Shown: positions 1-5,526 of the stretch, in pieces
Numbering within the stretch: the stretch's first letter is position 1
Layout of the letters: each line of letters begins with the position of its first letter
Origin: JAYFRC01 sp034926415
GTDB lineage: Bacteria; Bacillota; Clostridia; Oscillospirales; Oscillospiraceae
Direction: 5' to 3'
DNA: 8,911 nt
NCBI GenBank assembly: GCA_034926415.1
Contig: JAYFRC010000036.1
Span: 1 to 8,911 of the forward strand
The notes under the pieces: generated by a model
Database searches by the model: none
Seen by the model: only the letters and a program-made list of their open reading frames with translations
What the model was told of the DNA's origin: nothing
Translations under genes and position numbers: made by a program

Positions 1-52
1 GCCGACCTCCTGCGTGTGAAGCAGGCGCTCTAACCAGCTGAGCTAAGCCTCC
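1..52 (-). tRNA. tRNA-Val(CAC), 3' part cut off by window edge
   Basis: Read on the minus strand, the gene starts at 52 with acceptor strand GGAGGCT, followed by TA and a D arm of GCTC...GAGC. The anticodon stem is CCTGC/GCAGG around loop TTCACAC, giving anticodon CAC at 16-18 (valine, codon GUG). The variable region AGGTC follows, and only the first three T-stem bases lie inside the window. It is the third tRNA of a Met-Glu-Val cluster transcribed leftward from the promoter at 380-408. Whether the cluster continues, and where it ends, cannot be seen. Confidence 0.93.
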
Positions 53-73
53 GTATTCGCTTTTTACAAATAT

Positions 74-111
74 CCCCGCAGGACACGGGCGCATCCTGCG
101 GGGCTTTTTTT
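74..111 (+). terminator. Hairpin with U-tract, oriented against the tRNA genes
   Basis: Bases 74-83 pair perfectly with 94-103 (10 bp, CCCCGCAGGA arm, 10-nt loop). A run of seven T follows at 105-111 on the plus strand, so the shape is that of an intrinsic terminator for rightward transcription. It sits between tRNA-Glu and tRNA-Val, both on the minus strand. Read leftward, the hairpin is followed only by ATATTTG, which would terminate poorly. It may block antisense transcription into the cluster, or serve as a spacer or processing hairpin in the tRNA precursor. Confidence 0.6.
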
Positions 112-113
112 CG

Positions 114-188
114 TGGTGACCCGTACGGGATTCGAACCCATGTTACAGCCGTGAAAGGGCCGTGTCTTAACCACTTGACCAACGGGCC
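114..188 (-). tRNA. tRNA-Glu(TTC), CCA encoded
   Basis: Minus strand, complete. Acceptor GGCCCGT (188-182) pairs with ACGGGTC with one G-U pair, and the discriminator is A. The 3' CCA is encoded at 116-114. The anticodon stem CGGCC/GGCTG holds loop CTTTCAC with anticodon TTC (153-155 on the plus strand as GAA), which reads glutamate codons. The T loop TTCGAAT is canonical. It is the second tRNA of the leftward Met-Glu-Val cluster. The mature body is 72 nt plus CCA. Confidence 0.97.
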
Positions 189-234
189 GTGTCGTCGGCA
201 CAAACATCGCTCTAGAGCAGATAAAAGCCTTAGG

Positions 235-268
235 TTCCCCGTGAAGCGTGAAAGCGCTTCACGGGGAA
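235..268 (-). other. Inter-tRNA hairpin (14-bp perfect stem)
   Basis: Bases 235-248 (TTCCCCGTGAAGCG) pair perfectly with 255-268 around a 6-nt loop. In the direction of tRNA transcription the hairpin begins 3 nt after the encoded CCA of tRNA-Met and lies upstream of tRNA-Glu. Neither strand has a convincing U-tract after it, so it is not a clear terminator. It is more likely an RNA processing element or a weak pause site. The next spacer (74-103) also has a CCCCG-rich hairpin in the matching place. Confidence 0.5.
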
Positions 269-271
269 ATC

Positions 272-348
272 TGGTAGCGGCGCCTGGATTCGAACCGGGG
301 ACACTGCGGGTATGAACCGCATGCTCTAGCCAACTGAGCTACGCCGCC
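272..348 (-). tRNA. Elongator tRNA-Met(CAT), CCA encoded
   Basis: Minus strand, complete. Acceptor GGCGGCG (348-342) pairs with CGCCGCT through a G1-U72 wobble, as in the Bacillus elongator tRNA-Met, and CCA is encoded at 274-272. The anticodon stem TGCGG/CCGCA holds loop TTCATAC with anticodon CAT (312-314). The bases around the anticodon match elongator Met better than the lysidine-type Ile2 tRNA, and the 1-72 pair rules out an initiator. The T stem (CCCGG/CCAGG) contains one C-A mismatch at position 51-63. It is the first tRNA after the promoter at 380-408. Confidence 0.95.
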
Positions 349-379
349 ATATCGGTTATCGCCCGACAGAGCATAAATT

Positions 380-408
380 AGTATAGAGGATTGAACAACT
401 TTTGTCAA
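380..408 (-). promoter_or_regulatory. Sigma-A promoter of the tRNA operon
   Basis: On the minus strand a perfect -35 box TTGACA (408-403) lies 17 bp from a -10 box TATACT (385-380, five of six consensus bases). Transcription should start near 373, about 25 nt before tRNA-Met. Such a near-consensus promoter suits strong stable-RNA expression. No CIRCE or other inverted repeat overlaps it. Confidence 0.9.
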
Positions 409-452
409 TGATTTTTTCACCGAAAAACCGACCCTGCGCGGGAGAAAACCAC

Positions 453-486
453 AAAAAGCGGAGCCAACGGTCGCGGCTTCCTTTTT
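453..486 (-). terminator. Possible second terminator downstream of groEL
   Basis: A hairpin pairs 453-465 with 475-486 (one bulged C and one G-U pair, 9-nt loop). On the minus strand its descending arm ends in TTTTTGTGGTTTTC, a U-rich tail. It lies just upstream of the tRNA promoter and about 130 nt after the groEL stop, so it could catch readthrough past the main hairpin at 540-583. The imperfect stem makes this less certain than the main terminator. Confidence 0.45.
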
Positions 487-539
487 CGCTGCAGCCGCCG
501 CGCTTGGCAGCAGCCTTCGAGTGCAGAGAAATATCACGC

Positions 540-583
540 AAAAAGGCCGATACCGCCATGCGGGTATCGGCCTTTTCGTTTTT
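540..583. terminator. groEL operon intrinsic terminator
   Basis: Bases 541-554 and 563-576 form a 14-bp perfect stem (core GGCCGATACC) with an 8-nt loop. On the minus strand the stem ends in TTTTTGCG, and the hairpin starts 41 nt after the groEL stop codon. On the plus strand it is followed by TTTTCGTTTTT, so it could also act in the other direction. It ends the groES-groEL transcript and shields the tRNA promoter. Confidence 0.88.
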
Positions 584-617
584 ATAAGGCGCGGTTTCCG
601 GTCCTTGCGAGCGTCTA

Positions 618-2255
618 TTAATACATTCCGCCCATGCCGCCCATGTCGCCGCCGGCAGGAGCGGGAGGCGCGGGAGGCTGCGGCTTGTCGGCGACAAGCG
701 CCTCGGTGGTAAGCACCATGGAGGACACGGATGCGGCGTTTTCAAGCGCGCTGCGGGTGACCTTGGCGGGATCGACGATACCGGCGGAAATCATATCGCA
801 ATACTCTTCCTTGTATGCGTCGAAGCCCCAGCCAGTCTTGCCTGACTTCTTGATGTTCTCAAGAATAACGCTTCCGTCAAGTCCGGCGTTCAACGCAATC
901 TGCTTCACAGGATACTCAAGAGCCTTGGCAATGATACGCACGCCGGTCTTCTCGTCGCCCTCGACCTTGTCGAGCAGAGCCTCGACAGCGGGGATCGCGT
1001 TGACGAATACGGTGCCGCCGCCTGCGACGACGCCTTCCTCAACGGCCGCGCGGGTAGCGTTGAGAGCGTCCTCGATGCGGAGCTTCTTGTCCTTCATCTC
1101 GGTCTCGGTAGCCGCACCGACCTTAATGACAGCTACGCCGCCTGCCAGTTTTGCAAGGCGTTCCTGAAGCTTTTCCTTGTCATAATCGGAGGTGGTGGTC
1201 TCTATCTGGGCGCGGATCTGCTTTACGCGCGCGGCGATAGCGGCGCTGTCGCCCGAGCCGCCGACGATGACGGTGTTTTCCTTGTCGACCTTAATCTGGC
1301 GGGCATGGCCGAGCATATCGAGAGTGGCGTCCTTGATCTCGAGGCCCATGTCGGAGGAAATGACCTGGCCGCCGGTGAGAATGGCGATGTCCTGAAGCAT
1401 CTCCTTGCGGCGGTCTCCGAAGCCCGGAGCCTTTACCGCAACGACGTTCAGAGTGCCGCGCAGACGGTTAACGATGAGGGTGGACAGAGCCTCGCCCTCG
1501 ACGTCCTCGGCGATGATGACGAGCTTCTTGCCGGACTGCATAAGCTTCTCAAGCAGGGGAACGAGATCCTGAATAACGCTTATCTTCTTATCGGTGATGA
1601 AGATGTACGCGTCCTCGACGACGGCCTCCATCTTATCGGTATCGGTGACCATGTAGGGCGTGATATAGCCGCGGTCGAACATCATGCCTTCGACTATCTC
1701 GCTGTAAGTCTCGGCAGTCTTGCTCTCCTCAACGGTGATGACTCCGTCGTGCGAGACCTTCTCCATAGCCTCGGCTATGAGCTTGCCGATGACCTCGTCA
1801 CTGGAGGAGACGGTGCCGACTTTTGCGATGTCGTCGGTGCCGCTGACCTTTTTGGCGTCGGACTTGATGGAAGCGATGGCGGCTTCGGTAGCCTTGGCCA
1901 TGCCCTTGCGCATTACGATGGGGTTGGCTCCTGCTGCCAGATTGCGCAGGCCCTCGTGTATCATGGCCTGAGCCAGCAGCGTTGCGGTGGTGGTGCCGTC
2001 GCCGGCGACGTCGTTGGTCTTGGTGGAGACTTCGCGCACCAGCTGAGCGCCCATGTTCTCAAACGGATCCTCAAGTTCGATTTCCTTGGCGATGGTCACG
2101 CCGTCGTTGGTGATGAGCGGCGCGCCGAATTTTCTTTCGAGAACTACATTGCGGCCCTTGGGGCCGAGAGTGACCTTAACGGTATCGGCCAGCTTGTTTA
2201 CGCCGGTCTCGAGAGCCTTGCGGGCCTCGTCGTCGCTCTTTATGAGCTTTGCCAT
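618..2255 (-). CDS. groEL: Chaperonin GroEL (Hsp60)
   Basis: A 545-aa cytosolic ATP-dependent chaperonin. In the family, 14 subunits form two stacked rings that fold proteins under a GroES lid. The N-terminus MAKLIKSDDEAR is typical. The nucleotide-binding motif GDGTTT is at 85-90. The catalytic aspartate equivalent to E. coli D398 is D396 (IEDAL). The signature AAVEEGVVAGGG spans 403-414, and the flexible tail ends in GGMGGMY. Length is normal and no key residue is missing. The start is fixed by GGAGG at 2267-2271, 11 nt upstream. It is the second gene of the operon, 39 nt after groES, and is controlled with it through the CIRCE element at 2647. The only cysteine is C486. Confidence 0.99.
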   Translation of the reverse strand: MAKLIKSDDEARKALETGVNKLADTVKVTLGPKGRNVVLERKFGAPLITNDGVTIAKEIELEDPFENMGAQLVREVSTKTNDVAGDGTTTATLLAQAMIHEGLRNLAAGANPIVMRKGMAKATEAAIASIKSDAKKVSGTDDIAKVGTVSSSDEVIGKLIAEAMEKVSHDGVITVEESKTAETYSEIVEGMMFDRGYITPYMVTDTDKMEAVVEDAYIFITDKKISVIQDLVPLLEKLMQSGKKLVIIAEDVEGEALSTLIVNRLRGTLNVVAVKAPGFGDRRKEMLQDIAILTGGQVISSDMGLEIKDATLDMLGHARQIKVDKENTVIVGGSGDSAAIAARVKQIRAQIETTTSDYDKEKLQERLAKLAGGVAVIKVGAATETEMKDKKLRIEDALNATRAAVEEGVVAGGGTVFVNAIPAVEALLDKVEGDEKTGVRIIAKALEYPVKQIALNAGLDGSVILENIKKSGKTGWGFDAYKEEYCDMISAGIVDPAKVTRSALENAASVSSMVLTTEALVADKPQPPAPPAPAGGDMGGMGGMY

Positions 2256-2294
2256 AATTTTAATTACCTCCTATATTTTAAGAAAAGAAATTCA

Positions 2295-2579
2295 TTATTC
2301 CACGATTGCGAGGATGTCGCCCTGACGGACGATGGTATACTCGACGTCGTCTATCTTTACCTCGGTGCCGGAGTATTTGCTGGTGATGATCTTGTCGCCG
2401 GGCTTGACGGTCATTTTGACTTCCTTGCCGTCGACGATGCCGCCGGGGCCTACGGAGATGACTTCCGCGACAGTGGGCTTTTCCTTGGCACTGCCGGTAA
2501 GGATAAGGCCTCCCTTGGTGGTCTCCTCGGTCTCGGTCAGTTTAATCACAACACGGTCTGCTAAAGGTACGAGTTTCAT
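2295..2579 (-). CDS. groES: Co-chaperonin GroES (Hsp10)
   Basis: A 94-aa co-chaperonin that forms the heptameric lid of GroEL. MKLVPLADRVVIK is the canonical start. The mobile loop (about 16-34) carries GGLIL at 23-27, whose hydrophobic tripeptide contacts the GroEL apical domain. The C-terminal half (VKPGDKII...GDILAIVE) matches the family beta-barrel. An upstream in-frame ATG at 2657 would add 26 residues, but it lies inside the CIRCE operator region, whereas AGGAGG (2589-2594) sits 9 nt before the ATG at 2579. That decides the shorter start. It is the first gene of the groES-groEL operon. Confidence 0.98.
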   Translation of the reverse strand: MKLVPLADRVVIKLTETEETTKGGLILTGSAKEKPTVAEVISVGPGGIVDGKEVKMTVKPGDKIITSKYSGTEVKIDDVEYTIVRQGDILAIVE

Positions 2580-2646
2580 TGATGAGTTCCTCCTTATATA
2601 TTGATAAATATAAAACCAATTAACTGCCGTATAGCGGCGATGTGCG

Positions 2647-2673
2647 TTAGCACTCAAAAGTCCTGAGTGCTAA
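2647..2673. promoter_or_regulatory. CIRCE operator (HrcA binding site) of groES-groEL
   Basis: A perfect consensus CIRCE: TTAGCACTC at 2647-2655, a 9-nt spacer, and GAGTGCTAA at 2665-2673. The symmetry extends three more bases on each side (GCG/CGC), giving 12-bp arms. It lies at the predicted transcription start and in the early leader of the groES transcript, the usual place. In known systems the HrcA repressor binds here at normal temperature and its folding depends on GroE. hrcA itself is not in the window. Confidence 0.97.
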
Positions 2674-2683
2674 CGCTGTGATT

Positions 2684-2712
2684 ATAATAAAGCATATATC
2701 CATAAAGTGCAA
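2684..2712 (-). promoter_or_regulatory. Probable groES-groEL promoter
   Basis: On the minus strand TTGCAC (2712-2707) lies 17 bp from TATTAT (2689-2684, five of six consensus bases). A perfect TATAAT also occurs three bases further on (2686-2681), but at 20-bp spacing from that -35. Either choice puts the transcription start at about 2674-2677, on the edge of CIRCE, which fits repression by HrcA. The -35 box is weak. Confidence 0.6.
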
Positions 2713-2779
2713 GCAGAAAATTTTTAAGAAATTGTGAACTTTCAAAAACCGCGGCACCAAGCGGAAAAATCGGCCCGAT

Positions 2780-2806
2780 TTGGCACTCTTTGTGTCAGAG
2801 TGCCAA
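2780..2806. promoter_or_regulatory. Variant CIRCE operator upstream of hsp20
   Basis: TTGGCACTC at 2780-2788, a 9-nt spacer, and GAGTGCCAA at 2798-2806. Each arm is one base from CIRCE consensus and the two changes are complementary, so the inverted repeat is perfect. The spacer length is exactly that of CIRCE. It lies about 180 nt before the Hsp20 start codon and just ahead of a possible -35 box. It is probably a second HrcA site. Binding is inferred. Confidence 0.82.
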
Positions 2807-2808
2807 TA

Positions 2809-2837
2809 TTTACAGTTTGTTAAAATCCGCTTAACAT
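2809..2837 (+). promoter_or_regulatory. Possible hsp20 promoter
   Basis: TTTACA (2809-2814, five of six consensus bases) lies 17 bp from TAACAT (2832-2837, four of six). This would start transcription near 2844 and give a leader of about 140 nt. It sits 2 bp downstream of the variant CIRCE, so a bound repressor would cover the polymerase site. Other AT-rich matches nearby mean the exact start is uncertain. Confidence 0.4.
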
Positions 2838-2876
2838 AATATCCGATTTTGTTCCATAGAATAAGATTTGCAAAGA

Positions 2877-2940
2877 GGGACAGGGCTTCTATAAAGAGCC
2901 TGAGTCCCGCGGCGGCAGGAAAGCGCGGCGCCCGCCGCCG
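2877..2940 (+). other. Two hairpins in the hsp20 5' leader
   Basis: The first hairpin pairs GGGAC (2877-2881) with GTCCC (2904-2908) and continues inside with 2883-2888 against 2896-2901 around a 7-nt loop. The second pairs CGGCGGC (2910-2916) with GCCGCCG (2934-2940). No U-tract follows, so these are not terminators. They precede an unpaired A-rich stretch and the ribosome site AAGGAG (2970-2975). They could stabilise the mRNA or tune translation with temperature, but neither covers the ribosome site, and no known thermometer class is recognised. Confidence 0.4.
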
Positions 2941-2983
2941 AATGCAAAGACCGCGCGAAAAATTAATCTAAGGAGAGATTTTT

Positions 2984-3424
2984 ATGTTTGACATGAGACC
3001 GTACAAAAACCACGACATGAGCGCATGGAATCCGTTTTCCGAGATGGAAAAGATGGAGCGCGACTGGTTCAGCAACGGCTTTTTCAATAACCGCGAACTG
3101 GCCGAATTCAAGACCGATATAACCGACGAGGGCGATCATTTTGAGCTCAAGGCCGACCTGCCCGGATTCAAGAAGGAGGACATCCATCTGAACCTCGAGG
3201 GAGACACGCTGACGATAAACGCCGAGCGCCACTCCGAGCATGAGGAAAAGAAGGACAAATATGTCCGCTGCGAGCGTTCCTACGGCTCGTACAGCCGCAG
3301 CTTCGATGTGTCCGGCATAGACGCGTCGCAGATAAAGGCTTATTACGACGGCGGAGTGCTCGACCTGAAAATGCCCAAGAAGGCCGCGGCCATTCCCGCT
3401 TCAACGCAGATAGAGATAAACTGA
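2984..3424 (+). CDS. Small heat-shock protein, Hsp20/alpha-crystallin family
   Basis: A 146-aa cytosolic holdase that binds unfolding proteins without ATP and forms large oligomers in the family. The N-terminal arm (1-40) is rich in Met, Phe and Asn. The alpha-crystallin domain runs about 41-131, with ADLPGFKKEDI at 57-67 and the hallmark A-x4-GVL at 119-126, then LKMPK. The C-terminal IEI at 143-145 is the I-x-I anchor that docks into a neighbouring subunit. AAGGAG at 2970-2975 lies 8 nt before the ATG. It is transcribed away from groES-groEL with a variant CIRCE upstream, which suggests HrcA control. It ends at the hairpin at 3450-3486. No specific subfamily name is assigned. Confidence 0.96.
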   Translation: MFDMRPYKNHDMSAWNPFSEMEKMERDWFSNGFFNNRELAEFKTDITDEGDHFELKADLPGFKKEDIHLNLEGDTLTINAERHSEHEEKKDKYVRCERSYGSYSRSFDVSGIDASQIKAYYDGGVLDLKMPKKAAAIPASTQIEIN

Positions 3425-3449
3425 CGCGCGCCTTCTGCAAATGAATAAT

Positions 3450-3486
3450 ATAAACGCGGCATGGCCTCCGGCCATGCCGCGTTTAT
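3450..3486. terminator. Bidirectional terminator between convergent genes
   Basis: A perfect 17-bp stem pairs 3450-3466 (core GCGGCATGGCC) with 3470-3486 around a 3-nt loop. AT-rich flanks lie on both sides, although neither has a long pure U-tract. It lies 26 nt after the Hsp20 stop and 3 nt from the stop of the minus-strand gene at 3490, so it can serve both converging transcripts. Confidence 0.8.
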
Positions 3487-3489
3487 GGT

Positions 3490-3759
3490 TTAATCGGTTT
3501 TCCCGATGCGCTCCAGGTATTTTCCGTACTGCGAATCGAACCATTCCTTCACCGGAGTTATGTCTTTGTCGCATATCTCAAATTTCCTGCCTTCAACGTC
3601 GTCCGCCTTTTCAAAGCAGACCTTTGAATATGTGAAAGCCTCGATATTGCCGGTCGAAAAATCGTAGAGTATCTTAAATCGGAAGTCGCCAACGCTGGAC
3701 GTCCAGTCCGATGCTATCCTTATTGTGCTGTAAGTCAGTCTTTCAAACTCCCCGTGCAT
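3490..3759 (-). CDS. Unrecognised 89-aa protein, coupled to alaX
   Basis: I do not recognise this family. The ATG at 3759 follows the alaX stop codon after one base, so translation is probably coupled. AAGGGG (3778-3773) lies 13 nt upstream inside the end of alaX. The protein is soluble-looking, with no signal peptide or membrane segment. Alternating hydrophobic residues (13-47, TIRIASDW...DFRFKILYDFS...IEAFTYSKVCFE) suggest beta strands, and 69-84 (PVKEWFDSQYGKYLER) looks like an amphipathic helix. C49 and C63 are its only cysteines. Reading frame, stop, context and adjacent terminator support a real gene. The frame stays open upstream inside alaX to an ATG at 3846, but that region is alaX coding sequence. 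Function is unknown. Confidence 0.75.
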   Translation of the reverse strand: MHGEFERLTYSTIRIASDWTSSVGDFRFKILYDFSTGNIEAFTYSKVCFEKADDVEGRKFEICDKDITPVKEWFDSQYGKYLERIGKTD

Positions 3760-3760
3760 A

Positions 3761-4936
3761 TTATACCATGTCCCCTTCGAATATTTTGAAGCCGCCGAAA
3801 AAGCTCTCCACCGCCGCGCGCGAGGCGTTTGCGCGCCCCTGAACAAACTCTGGCTTTCCGCCGCCGCGCCCCGAAAGCGCGGCGTTCATTTTTTTTGAAA
3901 GCCCGCGCAGGTCGCCGCCGGTCTGCCCCACGGCGAAGGCGTAACCGGTTTCGCCCGAGCCGGAAAACACCGCGGCGATACCGCCGCAATTCTCCATGAC
4001 CGCTATGGCTAGACGGCGCACGCCGTCAGCGGACAGGCCCGAAGCGAATACGAGCACATCGCCCGCGCCGGAAAGCGTCCGTGCGACGGACGCGAACCGA
4101 CGCTTTTCGTCCCCGGCGCGCATAGCCTTCATCTCCTCGCACTCGCCATGAAGCCGCCGCACGGCGGCCGCTGTCTCAAGCGGTTTTGCCGAAAGCAGCG
4201 CGGATATCTCATGGTTCTGCTCCGCGACGCGGCTCATATATTCGTAGGCGCGCCGTCCTGCGACCATCTCAAAGCGAGTGCCGCCTCTGAACGGGACCGA
4301 CGAGATTATCTTTATCATCCCGACCTCGCCGGTCCGGAGCACGTGCGTGCCGCAGCAGGCGCAGAGGTCGACGCCCTCTATCTTTACAAGGCGCACCTGT
4401 CCCGAAAGCTCCTTTTTGCTCCTGTATTGAAGCGCAGAAAGCTCCTCGGGCGAGGGGAAAAGCGTCTCTATGGGTATGTCGCGCCAGATCGCTTCGTTTG
4501 CCGCGCGCTCCGCCCCGGCAAGCTCCCCGGGCGTCAGGACGCCGCCGAGGTCTATCGTCGTCGTGTCCGCGCCCATGTGGAAGCCGACGTTTTCAAGGCC
4601 GAAGCGCGAGTGTATAACGCCGGAGATTATATGGTCGGCGGAGTGCTGCTGGGTAAAATCAAAGCGCCGCGCACGGTCCACGCATCCCTCGACCCGCGCG
4701 CCGACGGTCAGCGCACGGTCGCAGAGGTGAAGTATCTCCCCGCCCCTCTCAAAGACCGCGAGCACCTTTGCATTCCCGAGCGTGCCTATATCGCAGGGCT
4801 GACCGCCACCCTCGGGATAAAAGGCTGTGCGGTCGAGGAGGACGAAAAAGCCGCCGTCTTCTTCGCGGCAGGACAGCACGGCCGCCGTGAAGTCGCCCAT
4901 GTTCGGATTTTCATAGTACAGCTTTATGGTTTCCAT
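3761..4936 (-). CDS. alaX: AlaX-type alanyl-tRNA editing protein with DHHA1 domain
   Basis: A 391-aa stand-alone relative of the alanyl-tRNA synthetase editing half. The family hydrolyses Ser-tRNA-Ala or Gly-tRNA-Ala. An N-terminal barrel has FYPEGGGQPCD (39-49). The zinc-binding editing site has HSADH (98-102, HxxxH) and CCGTH (194-198, CxxxH). A helical linker (about 235-280) leads to a DHHA1/C-Ala-like domain with the glycine-rich GRGGGKPE near 357-364. The catalytic class II core is absent, so this is not a truncated alaS. Two in-frame ATGs exist at 4942 and 4936. GGGAG (4950-4946) is 3 nt from the first and 9 nt from the second, so the second is chosen. It is divergent from the PTH2 gene and is followed after 1 nt by a small unknown gene. 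Confidence 0.93.
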   Translation of the reverse strand: METIKLYYENPNMGDFTAAVLSCREEDGGFFVLLDRTAFYPEGGGQPCDIGTLGNAKVLAVFERGGEILHLCDRALTVGARVEGCVDRARRFDFTQQHSADHIISGVIHSRFGLENVGFHMGADTTTIDLGGVLTPGELAGAERAANEAIWRDIPIETLFPSPEELSALQYRSKKELSGQVRLVKIEGVDLCACCGTHVLRTGEVGMIKIISSVPFRGGTRFEMVAGRRAYEYMSRVAEQNHEISALLSAKPLETAAAVRRLHGECEEMKAMRAGDEKRRFASVARTLSGAGDVLVFASGLSADGVRRLAIAVMENCGGIAAVFSGSGETGYAFAVGQTGGDLRGLSKKMNAALSGRGGGKPEFVQGRANASRAAVESFFGGFKIFEGDMV

Positions 4937-4962
4937 TGTCATTGGCTCCCGAATCGTTTATA

Positions 4963-4991
4963 TTGATAGCAATAGGATAGCACAGTTCAAT
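4963..4991. promoter_or_regulatory. Possible overlapping divergent promoters for alaX and pth2
   Basis: Rightward, TTGATA (4963-4968, five of six consensus bases) lies 17 bp from TTCAAT (4986-4991, four of six), giving a start near 4998 and a short leader to the ATG at 5015. Leftward, almost the same bases read TTGAAC (4990-4985) and TATCAA (4968-4963) at 16 bp, giving a start near 4956 and a short leader to alaX. If both are used, polymerase could occupy only one at a time. Box matches are moderate and no start site is known. Confidence 0.35.
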
Positions 4992-5014
4992 TTAACTTGA
5001 AAGCGGGAAATGAT

Positions 5015-5437
5015 ATGTATACGTCTAAACAGATGATAGTGGTGCGCCGCGACCTCAAAATGCGAAAGGGCAAGGTAGCCGCGCAGGCGGGACACGCCTG
5101 CGTCGAAGCGGTGCTTATGGCGCTTGCGAACGAGGGCCGGCTCGGCGACGTGCTCGTCGGCGGCGATTTGGTTTATCTGCGTAAGACGGATAAGGAAGAG
5201 ACCGCGCTGAGCCGCTGGTTTCAAAACGGCGTGGCGAAGATTTGCGTATATGTGGACAGCGAAGAGGAACTGCTCGCCCTCGACAGGAAGGCCAAGGAGG
5301 CGGGCATAATCTCGGCGCTCGTCTGCGACGCGGGCTGTACGGAATTTCACGGCGAGGCGACGTACACCTGCCTCGCCTTCGAGCCCCTCGACGCCGAGGC
5401 CGCCGACGCATTGACCGGAGAACTTCCGCTTTATTAA
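5015..5437 (+). CDS. pth2: Peptidyl-tRNA hydrolase, PTH2 family
   Basis: A 140-aa cytosolic enzyme of the archaeal/eukaryotic-type PTH2 family, which cleaves the ester bond of peptidyl-tRNA dropped by ribosomes (EC 3.1.1.29). The diagnostic motif is VVRRDLKMRKGKVAAQAGHA at 9-28, with conserved K20, Q24 and H27. The second motif is ALVCDAGCTEF at 101-111 with D105 and G107. The middle WFQNGVAKICVYVDSEEELLAL matches the family's central strand and helix. The ATG at 5015 is chosen because GGGA (5005-5008) lies 6 nt upstream; an in-frame TTG at 4997 would add six residues and hide that site. The bacterial PTH1 type is unrelated in fold. It is divergent from alaX and ends before a hairpin at 5527. 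Confidence 0.92.
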   Translation: MYTSKQMIVVRRDLKMRKGKVAAQAGHACVEAVLMALANEGRLGDVLVGGDLVYLRKTDKEETALSRWFQNGVAKICVYVDSEEELLALDRKAKEAGIISALVCDAGCTEFHGEATYTCLAFEPLDAEAADALTGELPLY

Positions 5438-5526
5438 AGGCGCTTATGCGGCACAGCCTGTCGATCTTTTCCGGAAACGCCGGCGACCGTATCGTGGAAA
5501 GGCCGCTTCATGCCGATAACATATGG

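Noticed and set aside
235..268. Intrinsic terminator inside the tRNA operon
   Set aside because: The stem is perfect but neither strand has an adequate U-tract directly after it, so it was listed only as a hairpin.
1305..2564. A 419-codon open frame on the plus strand
   Set aside because: It is antisense to groEL and groES, whose identity is certain. The frame is open because of their codon bias, and the predicted protein resembles nothing.
2580..2657. Longer groES start adding 26 residues
   Set aside because: The added codons would cover the leader and part of CIRCE. The strong AGGAGG before the ATG at 2579 and the normal GroES length favour the shorter form.
3760..3846. Upstream extension of the 89-aa gene to an ATG at 3846
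   Set aside because: The extension is Arg-rich out-of-frame alaX sequence. The ATG at 3759, one base after the alaX stop, is the natural start.
4148..4966. A 272-codon open frame on the plus strand
   Set aside because: It lies antisense to alaX, which carries all family motifs. No ribosome site or family resemblance was seen.
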